Assembly (NCBI GenBank): GCA_937951995.1
Contig: CALGAG010000197.1
Location: 1 to 12,099 of the forward strand
Direction: 5' to 3'
Length of the DNA stretch: 12,099 nt
DNA from: an uncultured Bacillota bacterium
GTDB taxonomy: Bacteria; Bacillota; Clostridia; Tissierellales; Tissierellaceae
The position numbers and the translations under genes were made by a program. Below the pieces are notes generated by a model that was not told where the DNA came from, made no database searches, and saw nothing but the letters and a program-made list of their open reading frames with translations. Position 1 is the stretch's first letter, and each line of letters starts with the position of its first letter. Below are positions 1 to 7,688 of this stretch, piece after piece.

Positions 1-29
1 TAAAGTTAAAGAAAAAAGATTTTATTAAT

Positions 30-57
30 GGGACTGTTTCAGTCCCAATTTTTATTT
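30..57 (+). terminator. Intrinsic terminator of the upstream unit
   Basis: A 7-bp perfect inverted repeat (GGGACTG at 30-36, CAGTCCC at 40-46, loop TTT) is followed by AATTTTTATTT. The stem plus T-rich tail fits a Rho-independent terminator for a gene that ends before or at the left edge. In related genomes rplS and lepB often lie here, but no coding sequence for them is visible. The ylqF ribosome binding site begins only about 5 bases after the T tract, so ylqF is expressed either by read-through or from a promoter I cannot identify in the first 60 bases. Confidence 0.7.
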
Positions 58-71
58 AAGTGGGTGTTAAT

Positions 72-935
72 ATGAGTATGAACATTAACTGGTATCCAGG
101 TCATATGAAAAAAACCAGGGAGTCAATACAGAAGAATCTGAAAATGATTGATATAGTATTTGAACTCCTTGATGCAAGAATTCCATACAGTAGCCAAAAT
201 CCAGTTATTGAATCCCTGGTTGGAGGAAAGCCAAGAATTATACTTCTAAACAAGTCAGACCTGGCTGATGCAAATGCAAACCGTCAGTGGCAGGATCATT
301 ACAAAAACTTGGGCATATCATCCATACTTTTAAACTCCTTGTCAGGCAAGGGTGTTGATGATCTTGTGACAGAAGCCAGAAGGGTAATGGATGAAAAAAG
401 GGTTAACAATGCCAGGAAAGGTATAATTAACCAACCAATTAGAGCCATGATTCTTGGTATACCCAATGTTGGAAAGTCAACATTGATAAACAGTCTAGCC
501 GGGAGAAGGAGTGCAAAGACAGGTAATAGACCTGGCATAACTAAAACCAACCAATGGATAAAAACAAAGGGCGGAATAGAGTTGCTGGACACTCCTGGTA
601 TCTTGTGGCCCAAATTTGAGGACGAACAGGTTGGAATAAACCTTGCATTTACAGGTGCAATCAAGGATGAAATACTTGATACTGAAACCTTGGCCCTTAA
701 ACTTGTTGAAAAACTGATGATTGTTAAGTCACAGGCACTCATTGACAGGTACAATATCGAAATGTCCAAGGACTGTGAACCTTTGGAAGCTATGGAAGCA
801 ATCGCTGCCAAGAGGGGCTGCCTTCTCAAGGGGGGAACCTTTGATTACGAAAAGGTAAGTAGAATTATTCTGGATGAGTTTAGAAGGGGAATGATGGGTA
901 AAATTACTCTTGAGTACCCCAAAAGAGGTGAATAG
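72..935 (+). CDS. rbgA: Ribosome biogenesis GTPase RbgA (YlqF)
   Basis: Cytoplasmic GTPase that in Bacillus acts late in 50S subunit assembly, promoting uL16 incorporation and leaving the mature subunit on GTP hydrolysis. The 287-aa product shows the circularly permuted GTPase order: the DAR motif (34-36), G4 NKSD (60-63), a G5-like NSLSGKG (88-94), then G1 GIPNVGKS (129-136), the G2 Thr in RPGITK (about 154-159) and G3 DTPG (173-176). A C-terminal helical domain of about 100 residues follows, as in the family. The N-terminal INWYPGHM matches the family's WFPGHM start. I chose the ATG at 72 because GGGTG (62-66) sits 5 bases upstream. A GTG at 60 in the same frame would overlap the preceding terminator tail and lacks a ribosome binding site, and ATG 78 is also possible. 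One base separates its stop from rnhB. Family assignment is secure. Confidence 0.97.
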   Translation: MSMNINWYPGHMKKTRESIQKNLKMIDIVFELLDARIPYSSQNPVIESLVGGKPRIILLNKSDLADANANRQWQDHYKNLGISSILLNSLSGKGVDDLVTEARRVMDEKRVNNARKGIINQPIRAMILGIPNVGKSTLINSLAGRRSAKTGNRPGITKTNQWIKTKGGIELLDTPGILWPKFEDEQVGINLAFTGAIKDEILDTETLALKLVEKLMIVKSQALIDRYNIEMSKDCEPLEAMEAIAAKRGCLLKGGTFDYEKVSRIILDEFRRGMMGKITLEYPKRGE

Positions 936-936
936 T

Positions 937-1548
937 ATGTTTGAAATTGAACAAGAGTTATATTTTGAAGGCCACAAGCATATTGCATGCATAGATGAGG
1001 TTGGTAGGGGCTGCCTATATGGTGATGTAGTAGCAGGTGCAGTGATACTGCCAGCTGGATTGACCATTGATGGAGTAAAGGATTCCAAGAAATTAAGCGA
1101 GAAAAAGAGAGAAAAGCTCTTTGACATAATAAGAGACGAGGCTGTGGCTTATGGATTTGGAGTGGTCAGCCCTGAAATCATAGACAAAATCAACATTAAG
1201 CAAGCTACAAGATTGGCTATGAAGCTTGCATTGCAAAATCTAAGGGATAAGGAAGGAAATAGAATCAGCCCATCCTACATCTTGGTGGATGCTGAAGAGG
1301 TTGAATCAAATATCCCACAAAAAGCCGTGATTGATGGAGACAACCTTGTTCACGGCATTTCTGCCGCTTCGATCCTTGCAAAGGTTTACAGGGATAGGAT
1401 GTGTCAGGAATGGGATATGGTGCATCCAGGCTATGACCTGGCCAAAAACAAGGGATATGGAACAAAAAATCACAGGGATGCGCTTGTTGAACTTGGTCCT
1501 ACCAATAAACACAGGATGACGTTCCTAAAAAACATTCTGAAAGGATAG
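937..1548 (+). CDS. rnhB: Ribonuclease HII
   Basis: Endonuclease that cleaves the RNA strand of RNA-DNA hybrids and starts removal of single ribonucleotides misincorporated in DNA. The 203-aa protein carries the type 2 RNase H acidic residues: Asp20 and Glu21 in CIDEVGRG, Asp118 in ILVDAEEV, and Asp153 at the end of SAASILAKVYRD. It also has the family's GYGTKNH and LGPTNKHR segments near the C-terminus. It is shorter than Bacillus RnhB (about 255 aa) because it lacks an N-terminal extension; this is common in the family. The start is the ATG at 937, 6 bases after GAGGTG (925-930). A TTG at 910 in frame would overlap ylqF and has no comparable site. It is translated as part of a tight run: one base after ylqF and two bases before yraN. 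Confidence 0.97.
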   Translation: MFEIEQELYFEGHKHIACIDEVGRGCLYGDVVAGAVILPAGLTIDGVKDSKKLSEKKREKLFDIIRDEAVAYGFGVVSPEIIDKINIKQATRLAMKLALQNLRDKEGNRISPSYILVDAEEVESNIPQKAVIDGDNLVHGISAASILAKVYRDRMCQEWDMVHPGYDLAKNKGYGTKNHRDALVELGPTNKHRMTFLKNILKG

Positions 1549-1550
1549 CT

Positions 1551-1907
1551 ATGAAATCTCACATCAAAACAGGAAGAATAGGCGAACAACTAGCCCTAAA
1601 CTATCTGACAGATAAGGGCTACAGTGTTCTGGAAACAAATTATCGCAACAAAATAGGTGAAGTGGACATAATTGCCTATGACAAGGATATATTGGCTTTT
1701 ATTGAGGTAAAAACCAGAATGGGCAATGATTACGGATATGCATATGAATCCGTCAATTCAAGGAAACAAAAGAAAATAGCAAATGCCTGCCTGATGTACC
1801 TTCAGAAAAACAAGATGTATGATGTTCAGGTAAGGTTTGATGTCATTGAAGTATATCCTATGGAGAAAAAAATAATCAACCACTTTGAAAATGCTTTTTC
1901 ATTGTAA
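1551..1907 (+). CDS. yraN: UPF0102 (YraN-like) nuclease-fold protein
   Basis: Small protein of 118 aa, the usual length for UPF0102. Family members are predicted to have the restriction-endonuclease/Holliday-junction-resolvase fold. The sequence shows the PD-(D/E)xK-like core: Glu12 in the GRIGEQLA helix, Asp39 in IGEVDII, and Glu52-x-Lys54 in FIEVKTR. These are the metal-binding and catalytic positions expected of an active nuclease. A DNA-processing role is therefore a reasonable inference, but the biochemical function of the family is not well established. It lies 2 bases after rnhB, with AAAGGA just upstream of its ATG, and ahead of comM and dprA. This genomic neighbourhood is conserved in many Firmicutes and fits a role in recombination or repair. 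A 71-base gap follows, in which I see no convincing promoter or terminator. Confidence 0.93.
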   Translation: MKSHIKTGRIGEQLALNYLTDKGYSVLETNYRNKIGEVDIIAYDKDILAFIEVKTRMGNDYGYAYESVNSRKQKKIANACLMYLQKNKMYDVQVRFDVIEVYPMEKKIINHFENAFSL

Positions 1908-1978
1908 AATAAGATAATTTTATTCTCAATGGGGAATAAACATTTCTAGTACACATCAACTTGCAAGGGAGAGGTTCT

Positions 1979-3505
1979 ATGTATTCAAAAGTCAAGACTT
2001 GTGTGTTGCAAGGACTGGATGGACATATTGTGGAGGTTGAGGTAGACCTGTCTAGGGGTATGCCCATGTTTACAATTGTCGGACTGCCTGATGCTGCAAT
2101 AAAGGAATCCAAGGAGAGAGTTAGAACTGCAATAAGAAACAGTGGATTTGAGTTTCCTTTAAGTAGGATCACTGTTAATCTAGCACCTGCAAACCTAAAA
2201 AAGGATGGCTCTCAGATGGATTTGGCAATTGCTGCAGGAATTCTGATTTCAGATGGTTTAGTGGAAGGATTTGATTCAGAGGAAGTGGCATTTCTAGGTG
2301 AGCTATCCCTGGATGGGACTGTAAACCCAATAGATGGAGCCCTGGCAATGATAATATCCTTAAGAAATCTTGGAATCAGAAAGTGTATCATACCCTATGG
2401 CAATAGGGAGGAATGTGGAATAATTGAGGATGTAGATATTATTCCTGTCGAGAATATTTTTGACCTGATTAATCATTTAAACGGTGAAAACATAATAAGA
2501 CCATACATTGCAGAAATCAAGGCAGAGGATACTTCTGGGGATAGCCAGTACGACTTCTCAGACATAAAGGGACAGGACGGCCTTAAGCGTGCAATGGAGG
2601 TTTCTGCTGCTGGAGGGCATAATCTTCTGATCATTGGACCTCCTGGTTCAGGAAAGACTATGGCTGCTAGAAGAATTCCTGGTATTCTTCCACACCTATC
2701 ATTTGAAGAATCCATAGAAGTTACAAAAATATACAGTATTTCAGGGCTTTTGAGAAAAAGCAGACTAATGAAGGAGCGGCCATTCAGAGCACCGCATCAC
2801 TCATCGTCTGGGGTATCAATAATAGGTGGTGGCAGGATTCCAAAGCCTGGAGAAGTTTCCTTGGCTCACAATGGTGTCCTATTTTTTGATGAACTGCCTG
2901 AATTTCAAAAAAGTGTTTTGGAGGTTCTAAGGCAGCCACTAGAGGACGGATTTGTACATATTTCAAGGGCAAATGCTTCTCTGACATATCCATCGGACTT
3001 TATGTTTGTAGCAAGCATGAATCCATGTCCATGTGGATACTATGGAGATCCTATGCATCAATGCACCTGCAATCAGAACCAGATAGATAGGTATCTCGGG
3101 AAGATCAGTCATCCGTTGCTTGATAGAATTGACCTTCATATAGAGGTATTGCCGGTTAAATATGAAGAGTTAAACACAGATATTCAATCAAGATCTTCAG
3201 ATGACATGCGAAAATCAGTATCAAGAGCAAGACAAACCCAAATAGATAGGTTCTCAGAGTTGAATATATACACAAACTCACAAATGGGTAACAAGGAAAT
3301 TAAAAGATTCTGCAAGTTAACACCATCCAGTGAAAAAATAATGAAAAGCGCATTCGATAAGCTTAGATTCAGTGGAAGAACCTATAATAAAATATTGAAG
3401 GTCGCCAGAACACTGGCAGATTTGGATGGAGTAGAAAATATTGATGACAAACATCTTCTGGAAGCAATCCAATATAGAAGCCTAGACAAAAAATATTGGG
3501 GGTAA
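1979..3505 (+). CDS. comM: ComM/YifB-family Mg-chelatase-like AAA+ ATPase
   Basis: ComM is a hexameric AAA+ helicase that in Vibrio drives branch migration during integration of incoming DNA in natural transformation. The family is also common in bacteria not known to be competent. The 508-aa product has an N-terminal Lon-C/ChlI-like domain (about 20-170, with the FTIVGLPDAAIKES signature), then the ATPase core: Walker A GPPGSGKT (220-227), Walker B LFFDEL (301-306), the sensor region MNPCPCG (347-353) and the arginine-finger segment LLDRID (380-385). A C-terminal Mg-chelatase lid follows (about 410-505). Four cysteines cluster in MNPCPCG...CTC (350, 352, 362, 364), a family feature that may bind metal. 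I chose the ATG at 1979 because AAGGGAGAGG ends 4 bases upstream; a TTG at 1961 lacks a site. It ends 3 bases before dprA, implying cotranslation of the two recombination proteins. Confidence 0.96.
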   Translation: MYSKVKTCVLQGLDGHIVEVEVDLSRGMPMFTIVGLPDAAIKESKERVRTAIRNSGFEFPLSRITVNLAPANLKKDGSQMDLAIAAGILISDGLVEGFDSEEVAFLGELSLDGTVNPIDGALAMIISLRNLGIRKCIIPYGNREECGIIEDVDIIPVENIFDLINHLNGENIIRPYIAEIKAEDTSGDSQYDFSDIKGQDGLKRAMEVSAAGGHNLLIIGPPGSGKTMAARRIPGILPHLSFEESIEVTKIYSISGLLRKSRLMKERPFRAPHHSSSGVSIIGGGRIPKPGEVSLAHNGVLFFDELPEFQKSVLEVLRQPLEDGFVHISRANASLTYPSDFMFVASMNPCPCGYYGDPMHQCTCNQNQIDRYLGKISHPLLDRIDLHIEVLPVKYEELNTDIQSRSSDDMRKSVSRARQTQIDRFSELNIYTNSQMGNKEIKRFCKLTPSSEKIMKSAFDKLRFSGRTYNKILKVARTLADLDGVENIDDKHLLEAIQYRSLDKKYWG

Positions 3506-3508
3506 TTT

Positions 3509-4600
3509 ATGAACTTGGAAAGAGACACTCTTATCTGGTTAAATAGCCTTGGAATCTATAGTGATGTTATTGATAAGTTAAGATCATACTTGGGAGATAT
3601 AAGTGAAATCCATGATTTTAACCACAGTGATCTTGAAAACTTGGGACTTTTAGGCAGTGGTATTTTGAAAAGAATTGCCAAGTCTGATTTCAAATCCAGC
3701 ATTGAAGAATACAAGGAAAAGCTTGATGGCCTTGGTATAGATGTTGTCACAGTTTGTGACAATACCTATCCAGAGGAGCTTTCTGAAATTCCTGATAGAC
3801 CACTTGTACTTTACATAAAGGGGAAACTTCAACCCAGGGACCATATCGCAATGGGTATTGTTGGTTCCAGAAAAGCAACCAATTATGGCAAGTGGGCTGC
3901 TGAAAGATTTGCCCGAGACCTTACTAACATGGGAGTGACCATTGTGAGTGGAATGGCTGCTGGAATTGATTCCATTGCCCATAGGACTGCCTTGGAGAAT
4001 GGAGGGAGAACCATTGGTATCCTTGGAAACGGCTTGGACAACGTTTATCCAAAATCGAACTTCAGATTATATAAGGATGCTGCAGATAATGGAGCTCTTA
4101 TAAGTGAGTTTCCTCCTGGTGCCCAGCCCTACAATTTTCATTTTCCCATGAGAAACAGGATAATCTCTGGTCTAAGCCTGGGAATAATAGTCGTGGAAGC
4201 CCAACAGAAGTCAGGGTCCTTGATCACTGCCCATCATGCCCTTGCCCAAGGTAAGGACGTATTCGCATTGCCAGGGAACATCAATAGCATTTATAGTCAG
4301 GGAACCAACCTACTTATAAAAGATGGGGCAAAGCCACTACTTGACATGGATGATATACTGGAAGAGGTAAGGGAACTGCAGTTAATTAAAAAAACAAAAG
4401 ATGAGGATAGATTAAATGAAATTGACCTCAGTGAGACAGAAATGCGTGTGCTTGAATTCCTTAAGGAGGGACCTGCACATAGTGACATAATAGTTTTAAA
4501 ATCAGGATTGGACATACAGACCGTAATAAGTACTCTTACTATTTTAGAGTTGAAAGGTATAATAAAGGAAATGAGCAGCAGGATATTTACAATTGTTTAG
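3509..4600 (+). CDS. dprA: DNA-processing protein DprA (Smf)
   Basis: Single-stranded-DNA-binding protein that protects transforming DNA and loads RecA on it. The 363-aa product has the full family architecture: an N-terminal SAM/HhH-like region (about 1-75), the Rossmann-fold DprA domain (about 80-285) and a C-terminal winged-helix domain (about 303-363). Visible signature motifs are GSRKAT (119-124), SGMAAGIDSIAHRTAL (147-162), FPMRNRIISGLS (212-223), the EAQQKSGSLITA strand (230-241) and ALPGNI (253-258). All the conserved Arg, Gly and Asn positions of the DprA core look intact, so it should be functional. The ATG at 3509 follows a GGGGG site (3498-3502) that overlaps the end of comM. No other competence genes are in the window, so natural transformability cannot be judged. 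topA starts 28 bases downstream. Confidence 0.97.
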   Translation: MNLERDTLIWLNSLGIYSDVIDKLRSYLGDISEIHDFNHSDLENLGLLGSGILKRIAKSDFKSSIEEYKEKLDGLGIDVVTVCDNTYPEELSEIPDRPLVLYIKGKLQPRDHIAMGIVGSRKATNYGKWAAERFARDLTNMGVTIVSGMAAGIDSIAHRTALENGGRTIGILGNGLDNVYPKSNFRLYKDAADNGALISEFPPGAQPYNFHFPMRNRIISGLSLGIIVVEAQQKSGSLITAHHALAQGKDVFALPGNINSIYSQGTNLLIKDGAKPLLDMDDILEEVRELQLIKKTKDEDRLNEIDLSETEMRVLEFLKEGPAHSDIIVLKSGLDIQTVISTLTILELKGIIKEMSSRIFTIV

Positions 4601-4602
4601 TA

Positions 4603-4622
4603 TCCGGATTGCTTCGGAGGTG
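4603..4622 (+). promoter_or_regulatory. Strong SD for topA's TTG start, partly in a hairpin
   Basis: GGAGGTG (4616-4622) lies 6 bases before the TTG at 4629 and decides that start. The first three bases of the site are the 3' end of a possible 6-bp hairpin: TCCGGA (4603-4608) pairs with TTCGGA (4613-4618) across a TTGC loop, with one G-U pair. Partial burial of the SD together with a weak start codon could keep topA translation moderate. This is inference only; the stem is short. Confidence 0.4.
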
Positions 4623-4628
4623 TAATCA

Positions 4629-6707
4629 TTGTCGAAATATTTGGTAATAGTCGAGTCCCCGGCCAAGGCGAAAACAATAAGTAAGATATTAGGAAGAAAC
4701 TACAAGGTGGTTGCTTCAGTTGGCCATGTAAGAGATCTTCCCAAGAGCCGTCTTGGAGTAGAAATTGAAAATGACTTCGAGCCTGACTATATAAACATCA
4801 GAGGGAAGGGTCCACTTATAAAGGATCTGAAAAAGGAAGCCAAAAAGGCTGACAAGGTTTTTTTAGCAACTGACCCGGACAGGGAAGGGGAGGCCATATC
4901 CTGGCATCTTGCATATATTCTTGGCCTGGATGAAAACGAAAAGTACAGGGTTGAGTTCAATGAGATTACTAAGGAAAGAATCAAGCAGGCAATAAAGAGC
5001 CCCCGTAACCTGGACAAGAATCTTGTGGATGCCCAACAGGCAAGGAGAATTTTGGACAGGCTTGTGGGATATAAAATTAGTCCCCTCCTATGGAAAAAGA
5101 TAAAAAAGGGATTAAGTGCTGGTAGAGTTCAATCAGTGGCTGTAAAGCTCATTTGCGACAGAGAATCTGAAATTGATGAATTTATCCCTGTGGAGTACTG
5201 GACAATAAAGGCTCTGTTAAACAAGGATGAGCAAGGTTTCGAATCCAACTTTTATGGAGTTGAAAAAAACGGCAAGGATGAAAAACTTCAGATAAATAGC
5301 AAATCTGAATCTGATTCAATCCTTAAGGAACTTAAGAAGAATGAGTTTATTGTTAACGAGGTTAAAAAGGGCAAGAGAAAGAGAAATCCATATCCACCCT
5401 ATACAACCAGTACAATGCAGCAGGACGCATCTAAAAAACTGGGTTTTTCAACCAAGAAGACCATGATGGTGGCTCAGCAGCTATATGAGGGAATAGACCT
5501 GAAAAAAGGTGGCATTACCGGTCTGATAACTTACATGAGGACAGATTCCACCAGAGTATCCAATGAGGCGATGTCAGTTGCAAGGTCATATATTGAAAAC
5601 AAATTTGGTAAAGAGTACAGCAATGGCGGTAGAAGCTACAGCAATAAATCCAAGAAGGAAACACAGGATGCCCATGAGGGAATTAGACCAACATATATTG
5701 ACCATTCACCCGATGATATAAAGGATTATCTCAACAAGGACCAATATAGGTTGTACAAGATGATTTGGAGCAGGTTTATGGGGTCTCAAATGAAGGAAGC
5801 CCTATATAATACCCTAAATGTTAGAATCATGAACGGACAGTATGTATTCCGATCCAATGGTTCTCAGCTTGTATTTCCAGGATTTCTTACGATTTACTCT
5901 ACAACTGATGAGGAAACATCAGATATGGCACTTCCTACAATGAATAAGGGAGATATTCTGGATTTGGATAAGCTTGAACCCAAGCAGAATTTCACCCAAC
6001 CACCAGCCAGGTTTACTGAAGCATCATTGATCAAGCTGATGGAGGAAATGGGAATAGGAAGACCAAGTACCTATTCTCCGACAATATCAACCATACTGTC
6101 AAGAGGATATGTTGTGTTGGAGAAGAAATCCTTCTATCCTACGGAGTTGGGCTTATTGGTAAACGAACTTCTAACTGAGTACTTTACCCATGTGGTAAAT
6201 GAAAAATTCACTGCTAATCTTGAAGATGAGCTTGATGACATTGCATCTGGAAGTACCTTTTGGAAAGAGGTCGTAAGAGATTTCTACAAGGACTTCCACA
6301 AGGAGCTTGTAATAGCTGAAGAGGAAATTGACAAAATCGAAATTGAAGATGAAGTAAGCGATGTGATCTGTGAAAAATGCGGAAGGAACATGGTGGTCAA
6401 ACACGGACGTTTCGGTAAGTTTCTTGCTTGTCCAGGATACCCTGAGTGTAAGAACACAAAACCTATAGTTGACAAGATAGAAGTGCCTTGCCCCAAGTGT
6501 GGTGGCGATGTAGTCAGGAAAAGATCAAAAAAAGGCAGGGTTTTCTATGGCTGCAACAACTACCCGGACTGTGATTTTGTTTCCTGGGATGAGCCTGTTA
6601 AGGAAAAGTGCCCTGATTGTAACGGGCCTATGGTGATAAAACGTCTAAAAAGTAGAACCACTGTAAAATGTGTAGATTCAAATTGTGGGTATAGTAAAAA
6701 TATTTAA
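4629..6707 (+). CDS. topA: DNA topoisomerase I (type IA)
   Basis: Relaxes negative supercoils by cutting one strand through a 5'-phosphotyrosine, balancing gyrase. The 692-aa protein opens with the Toprim domain: catalytic Glu9 in VIVESPAK (6-13) and the metal-binding TDPDREGEA (81-89). The GLSAGRVQSVA segment (161-171) and the active-site Tyr302 in ITYMRTDSTRVS follow. The C-terminus carries three four-cysteine zinc ribbons whose first cysteines fall at residues 581, 621 and 661, an even 40-residue spacing. The last ribbon, CPDC...CVDSNC, ends the protein five residues before the stop. Length and zinc-ribbon number are normal for Firmicutes TopA. The start is a TTG, supported by the SD at 4616-4622 and by the family N-terminus (SKYLVIVESPAKAKTI); no in-frame ATG lies nearby. 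It is followed directly by codY, without the trmFO-xerC-hslVU genes found there in Bacillus. Confidence 0.98.
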   Translation: MSKYLVIVESPAKAKTISKILGRNYKVVASVGHVRDLPKSRLGVEIENDFEPDYINIRGKGPLIKDLKKEAKKADKVFLATDPDREGEAISWHLAYILGLDENEKYRVEFNEITKERIKQAIKSPRNLDKNLVDAQQARRILDRLVGYKISPLLWKKIKKGLSAGRVQSVAVKLICDRESEIDEFIPVEYWTIKALLNKDEQGFESNFYGVEKNGKDEKLQINSKSESDSILKELKKNEFIVNEVKKGKRKRNPYPPYTTSTMQQDASKKLGFSTKKTMMVAQQLYEGIDLKKGGITGLITYMRTDSTRVSNEAMSVARSYIENKFGKEYSNGGRSYSNKSKKETQDAHEGIRPTYIDHSPDDIKDYLNKDQYRLYKMIWSRFMGSQMKEALYNTLNVRIMNGQYVFRSNGSQLVFPGFLTIYSTTDEETSDMALPTMNKGDILDLDKLEPKQNFTQPPARFTEASLIKLMEEMGIGRPSTYSPTISTILSRGYVVLEKKSFYPTELGLLVNELLTEYFTHVVNEKFTANLEDELDDIASGSTFWKEVVRDFYKDFHKELVIAEEEIDKIEIEDEVSDVICEKCGRNMVVKHGRFGKFLACPGYPECKNTKPIVDKIEVPCPKCGGDVVRKRSKKGRVFYGCNNYPDCDFVSWDEPVKEKCPDCNGPMVIKRLKSRTTVKCVDSNCGYSKNI

Positions 6708-6768
6708 AAAAATCAAAAAAACAACTGTACTTTTTTCTCCGGATATAGTATCTTATATATAAATGGTG

Positions 6769-6793
6769 AATATTCTGAATTGTTCTAAGAATA
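6769..6793 (+). promoter_or_regulatory. Two overlapping CodY-box-like sequences in the codY leader
   Basis: The known CodY motif is AATTTTCWGAAAATT. Bases 6769-6783 (AATATTCTGAATTGT) match 11 of 15 positions, and bases 6779-6793 (ATTGTTCTAAGAATA) match 10 of 15. Natural CodY targets often have several mismatches and overlapping copies, so autoregulation is plausible. A possible -10 (TATAAA, 6758-6763) just upstream would put the transcription start next to these boxes, but I find no good -35 for it. The region is very AT-rich, so chance matches are a real alternative. Confidence 0.4.
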
Positions 6794-6815
6794 AATAATT
6801 TAGTAGGAGGAAAAA

Positions 6816-7589
6816 ATGGAGAGTTTGTTAAAGAAAACCAGAAGACTTAATAAGACTTTACAAAGCTATGGTTCACAGCCTGTATCATTCACTGATCTCA
6901 GCAAGATATTATCTGACATCCTTGAGGCAAATGTCTACATTGCCAGCAGAAAGGGAAGGGTACTTGGCTACGCCTTATCAGATGGATTTGAGTGTGATGT
7001 GATCAATTCTGAGGTGGTGAAGGAAAGAAGATTTCCAAAGAAATACAACGAAGAGCTATTAAAGGTAATTGAAACAAGTGAGAACATCAAGGAAGTTACT
7101 GACTGTGTTTTTGACCATGTGACAGAGTGTGGTTATCCAGATAAGATCTCCACCGTTGTACCCATCAACTCAGGTGGAAATAGATTGGGGACTTTAGTGG
7201 TCGCCAGATTTGGCAAAGAGTTCACAGTTGAAGACCTGATTCTTTGTGAGTACAGTGCAACAGTTGTAGGAATGGAAATTCTAAGGGCAACCACTGAAGA
7301 GATTGAAGAGGATGCAAGAAAGAAATCAATTGTTCAAATGGCAATAGGAACCCTTTCATATTCAGAGAAGGAAGCAATGGAGCACATCTTCCATGAGTTG
7401 GATGGTATGGAAGGCCTGCTTGTAGCCAGTAAGATTGCGGACAGGGTAGGTATTACCAGATCTGTAATCGTAAACGCATTAAGAAAATTCGAGAGTGCTG
7501 GTGTTATAGAGTCCAGATCCCTGGGTATGAAGGGAACTCACATCAAGATACTTAATGAAAAATTGCTTGATGAATTAAAGAGGAAGTAA
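6816..7589 (+). CDS. codY: GTP-sensing global transcriptional regulator CodY
   Basis: DNA-binding repressor/activator that senses GTP and, in many species, branched-chain amino acids, and controls amino-acid synthesis, transport and post-exponential genes. The 257-aa product aligns end to end with the family: an N-terminal GAF ligand domain (about 1-155) containing RRFPKKY (71-77), VVPINSGGNRLGTL (114-127) and ATVVGMEILR (148-157); a linker helix EEIEEDARKKSIVQMAI; and a C-terminal winged helix (about 183-250). The recognition-helix region VGITRSVIVNALRKFESAGV is practically invariant among CodY proteins. The ligand pocket Phe73, Pro74 and Tyr77 correspond to B. subtilis Phe71, Pro72 and Tyr75. 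The pocket arginine (Arg61 in B. subtilis) has no obvious counterpart here. The start is the ATG at 6816, 5 bases after AGGAGG (6805-6810). The gene ends in a hairpin and looks like a separate unit, with possible autoregulation upstream. Confidence 0.98.
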   Translation: MESLLKKTRRLNKTLQSYGSQPVSFTDLSKILSDILEANVYIASRKGRVLGYALSDGFECDVINSEVVKERRFPKKYNEELLKVIETSENIKEVTDCVFDHVTECGYPDKISTVVPINSGGNRLGTLVVARFGKEFTVEDLILCEYSATVVGMEILRATTEEIEEDARKKSIVQMAIGTLSYSEKEAMEHIFHELDGMEGLLVASKIADRVGITRSVIVNALRKFESAGVIESRSLGMKGTHIKILNEKLLDELKRK

Positions 7590-7593
7590 ACTG

Positions 7594-7621
7594 ATGACAC
7601 TCCTGAAGGAGTGTCATATTT
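7594..7621 (+). terminator. Hairpin after codY, probable terminator
   Basis: A perfect 10-bp stem (ATGACACTCC at 7594-7603, GGAGTGTCAT at 7608-7617, loop TGAA) starts 5 bases after the codY stop. The tail ATTTAT has only a short T run, so termination may be incomplete or the hairpin may mainly protect the 3' end of the mRNA. Its position between codY and the strong rpsB promoter supports a transcription boundary. Confidence 0.6.
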
Positions 7622-7653
7622 ATGGAAAAGAAGTGAAAAGGATCAAATAATCG

Positions 7654-7682
7654 TTGTAATGGTAAATTCACTGTGGTATAAT
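7654..7682 (+). promoter_or_regulatory. Housekeeping-sigma promoter of rpsB (extended -10)
   Basis: A -35 element TTGTAA (7654-7659) is separated by exactly 17 bases from a perfect -10 TATAAT (7677-7682). The -10 is preceded by TGG (7674-7676), making it an extended -10. Transcription should begin near 7688-7690. This is the best promoter in the window and fits strong expression of ribosomal protein S2 and, by read-through, EF-Ts. Confidence 0.88.
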
Positions 7683-7688
7683 ACTATG

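Noticed and set aside
1..29. TAA at base 1 as the stop codon of an upstream gene
   Set aside because: With no coding sequence visible before it the reading frame cannot be established.
299..829. 176-codon open frame on the minus strand inside ylqF
   Set aside because: It lies fully within a clear RbgA gene, has no ribosome binding site and its translation is low-complexity Ser/Leu/Ile-rich, as expected for an antisense shadow.
1908..1978. Promoter between yraN and comM
   Set aside because: AT-rich hexamers resembling -10 and -35 elements occur, but no pair has suitable spacing (13-14, 19 or 23 bases), so I do not call one.
1979..4600. comM-dprA as evidence of a new DNA uptake or defence system
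   Set aside because: Both are standard family members in a conserved Firmicutes neighbourhood, with intact motifs and no unknown partner gene between or beside them.
6715..6736. A/T-only inverted repeat (AAAAAA ... TTTTTT) after topA as a terminator
   Set aside because: The stem would be six A-T pairs with a 10-base loop, too weak to call a terminator, and A and T runs are frequent in this AT-rich gap.
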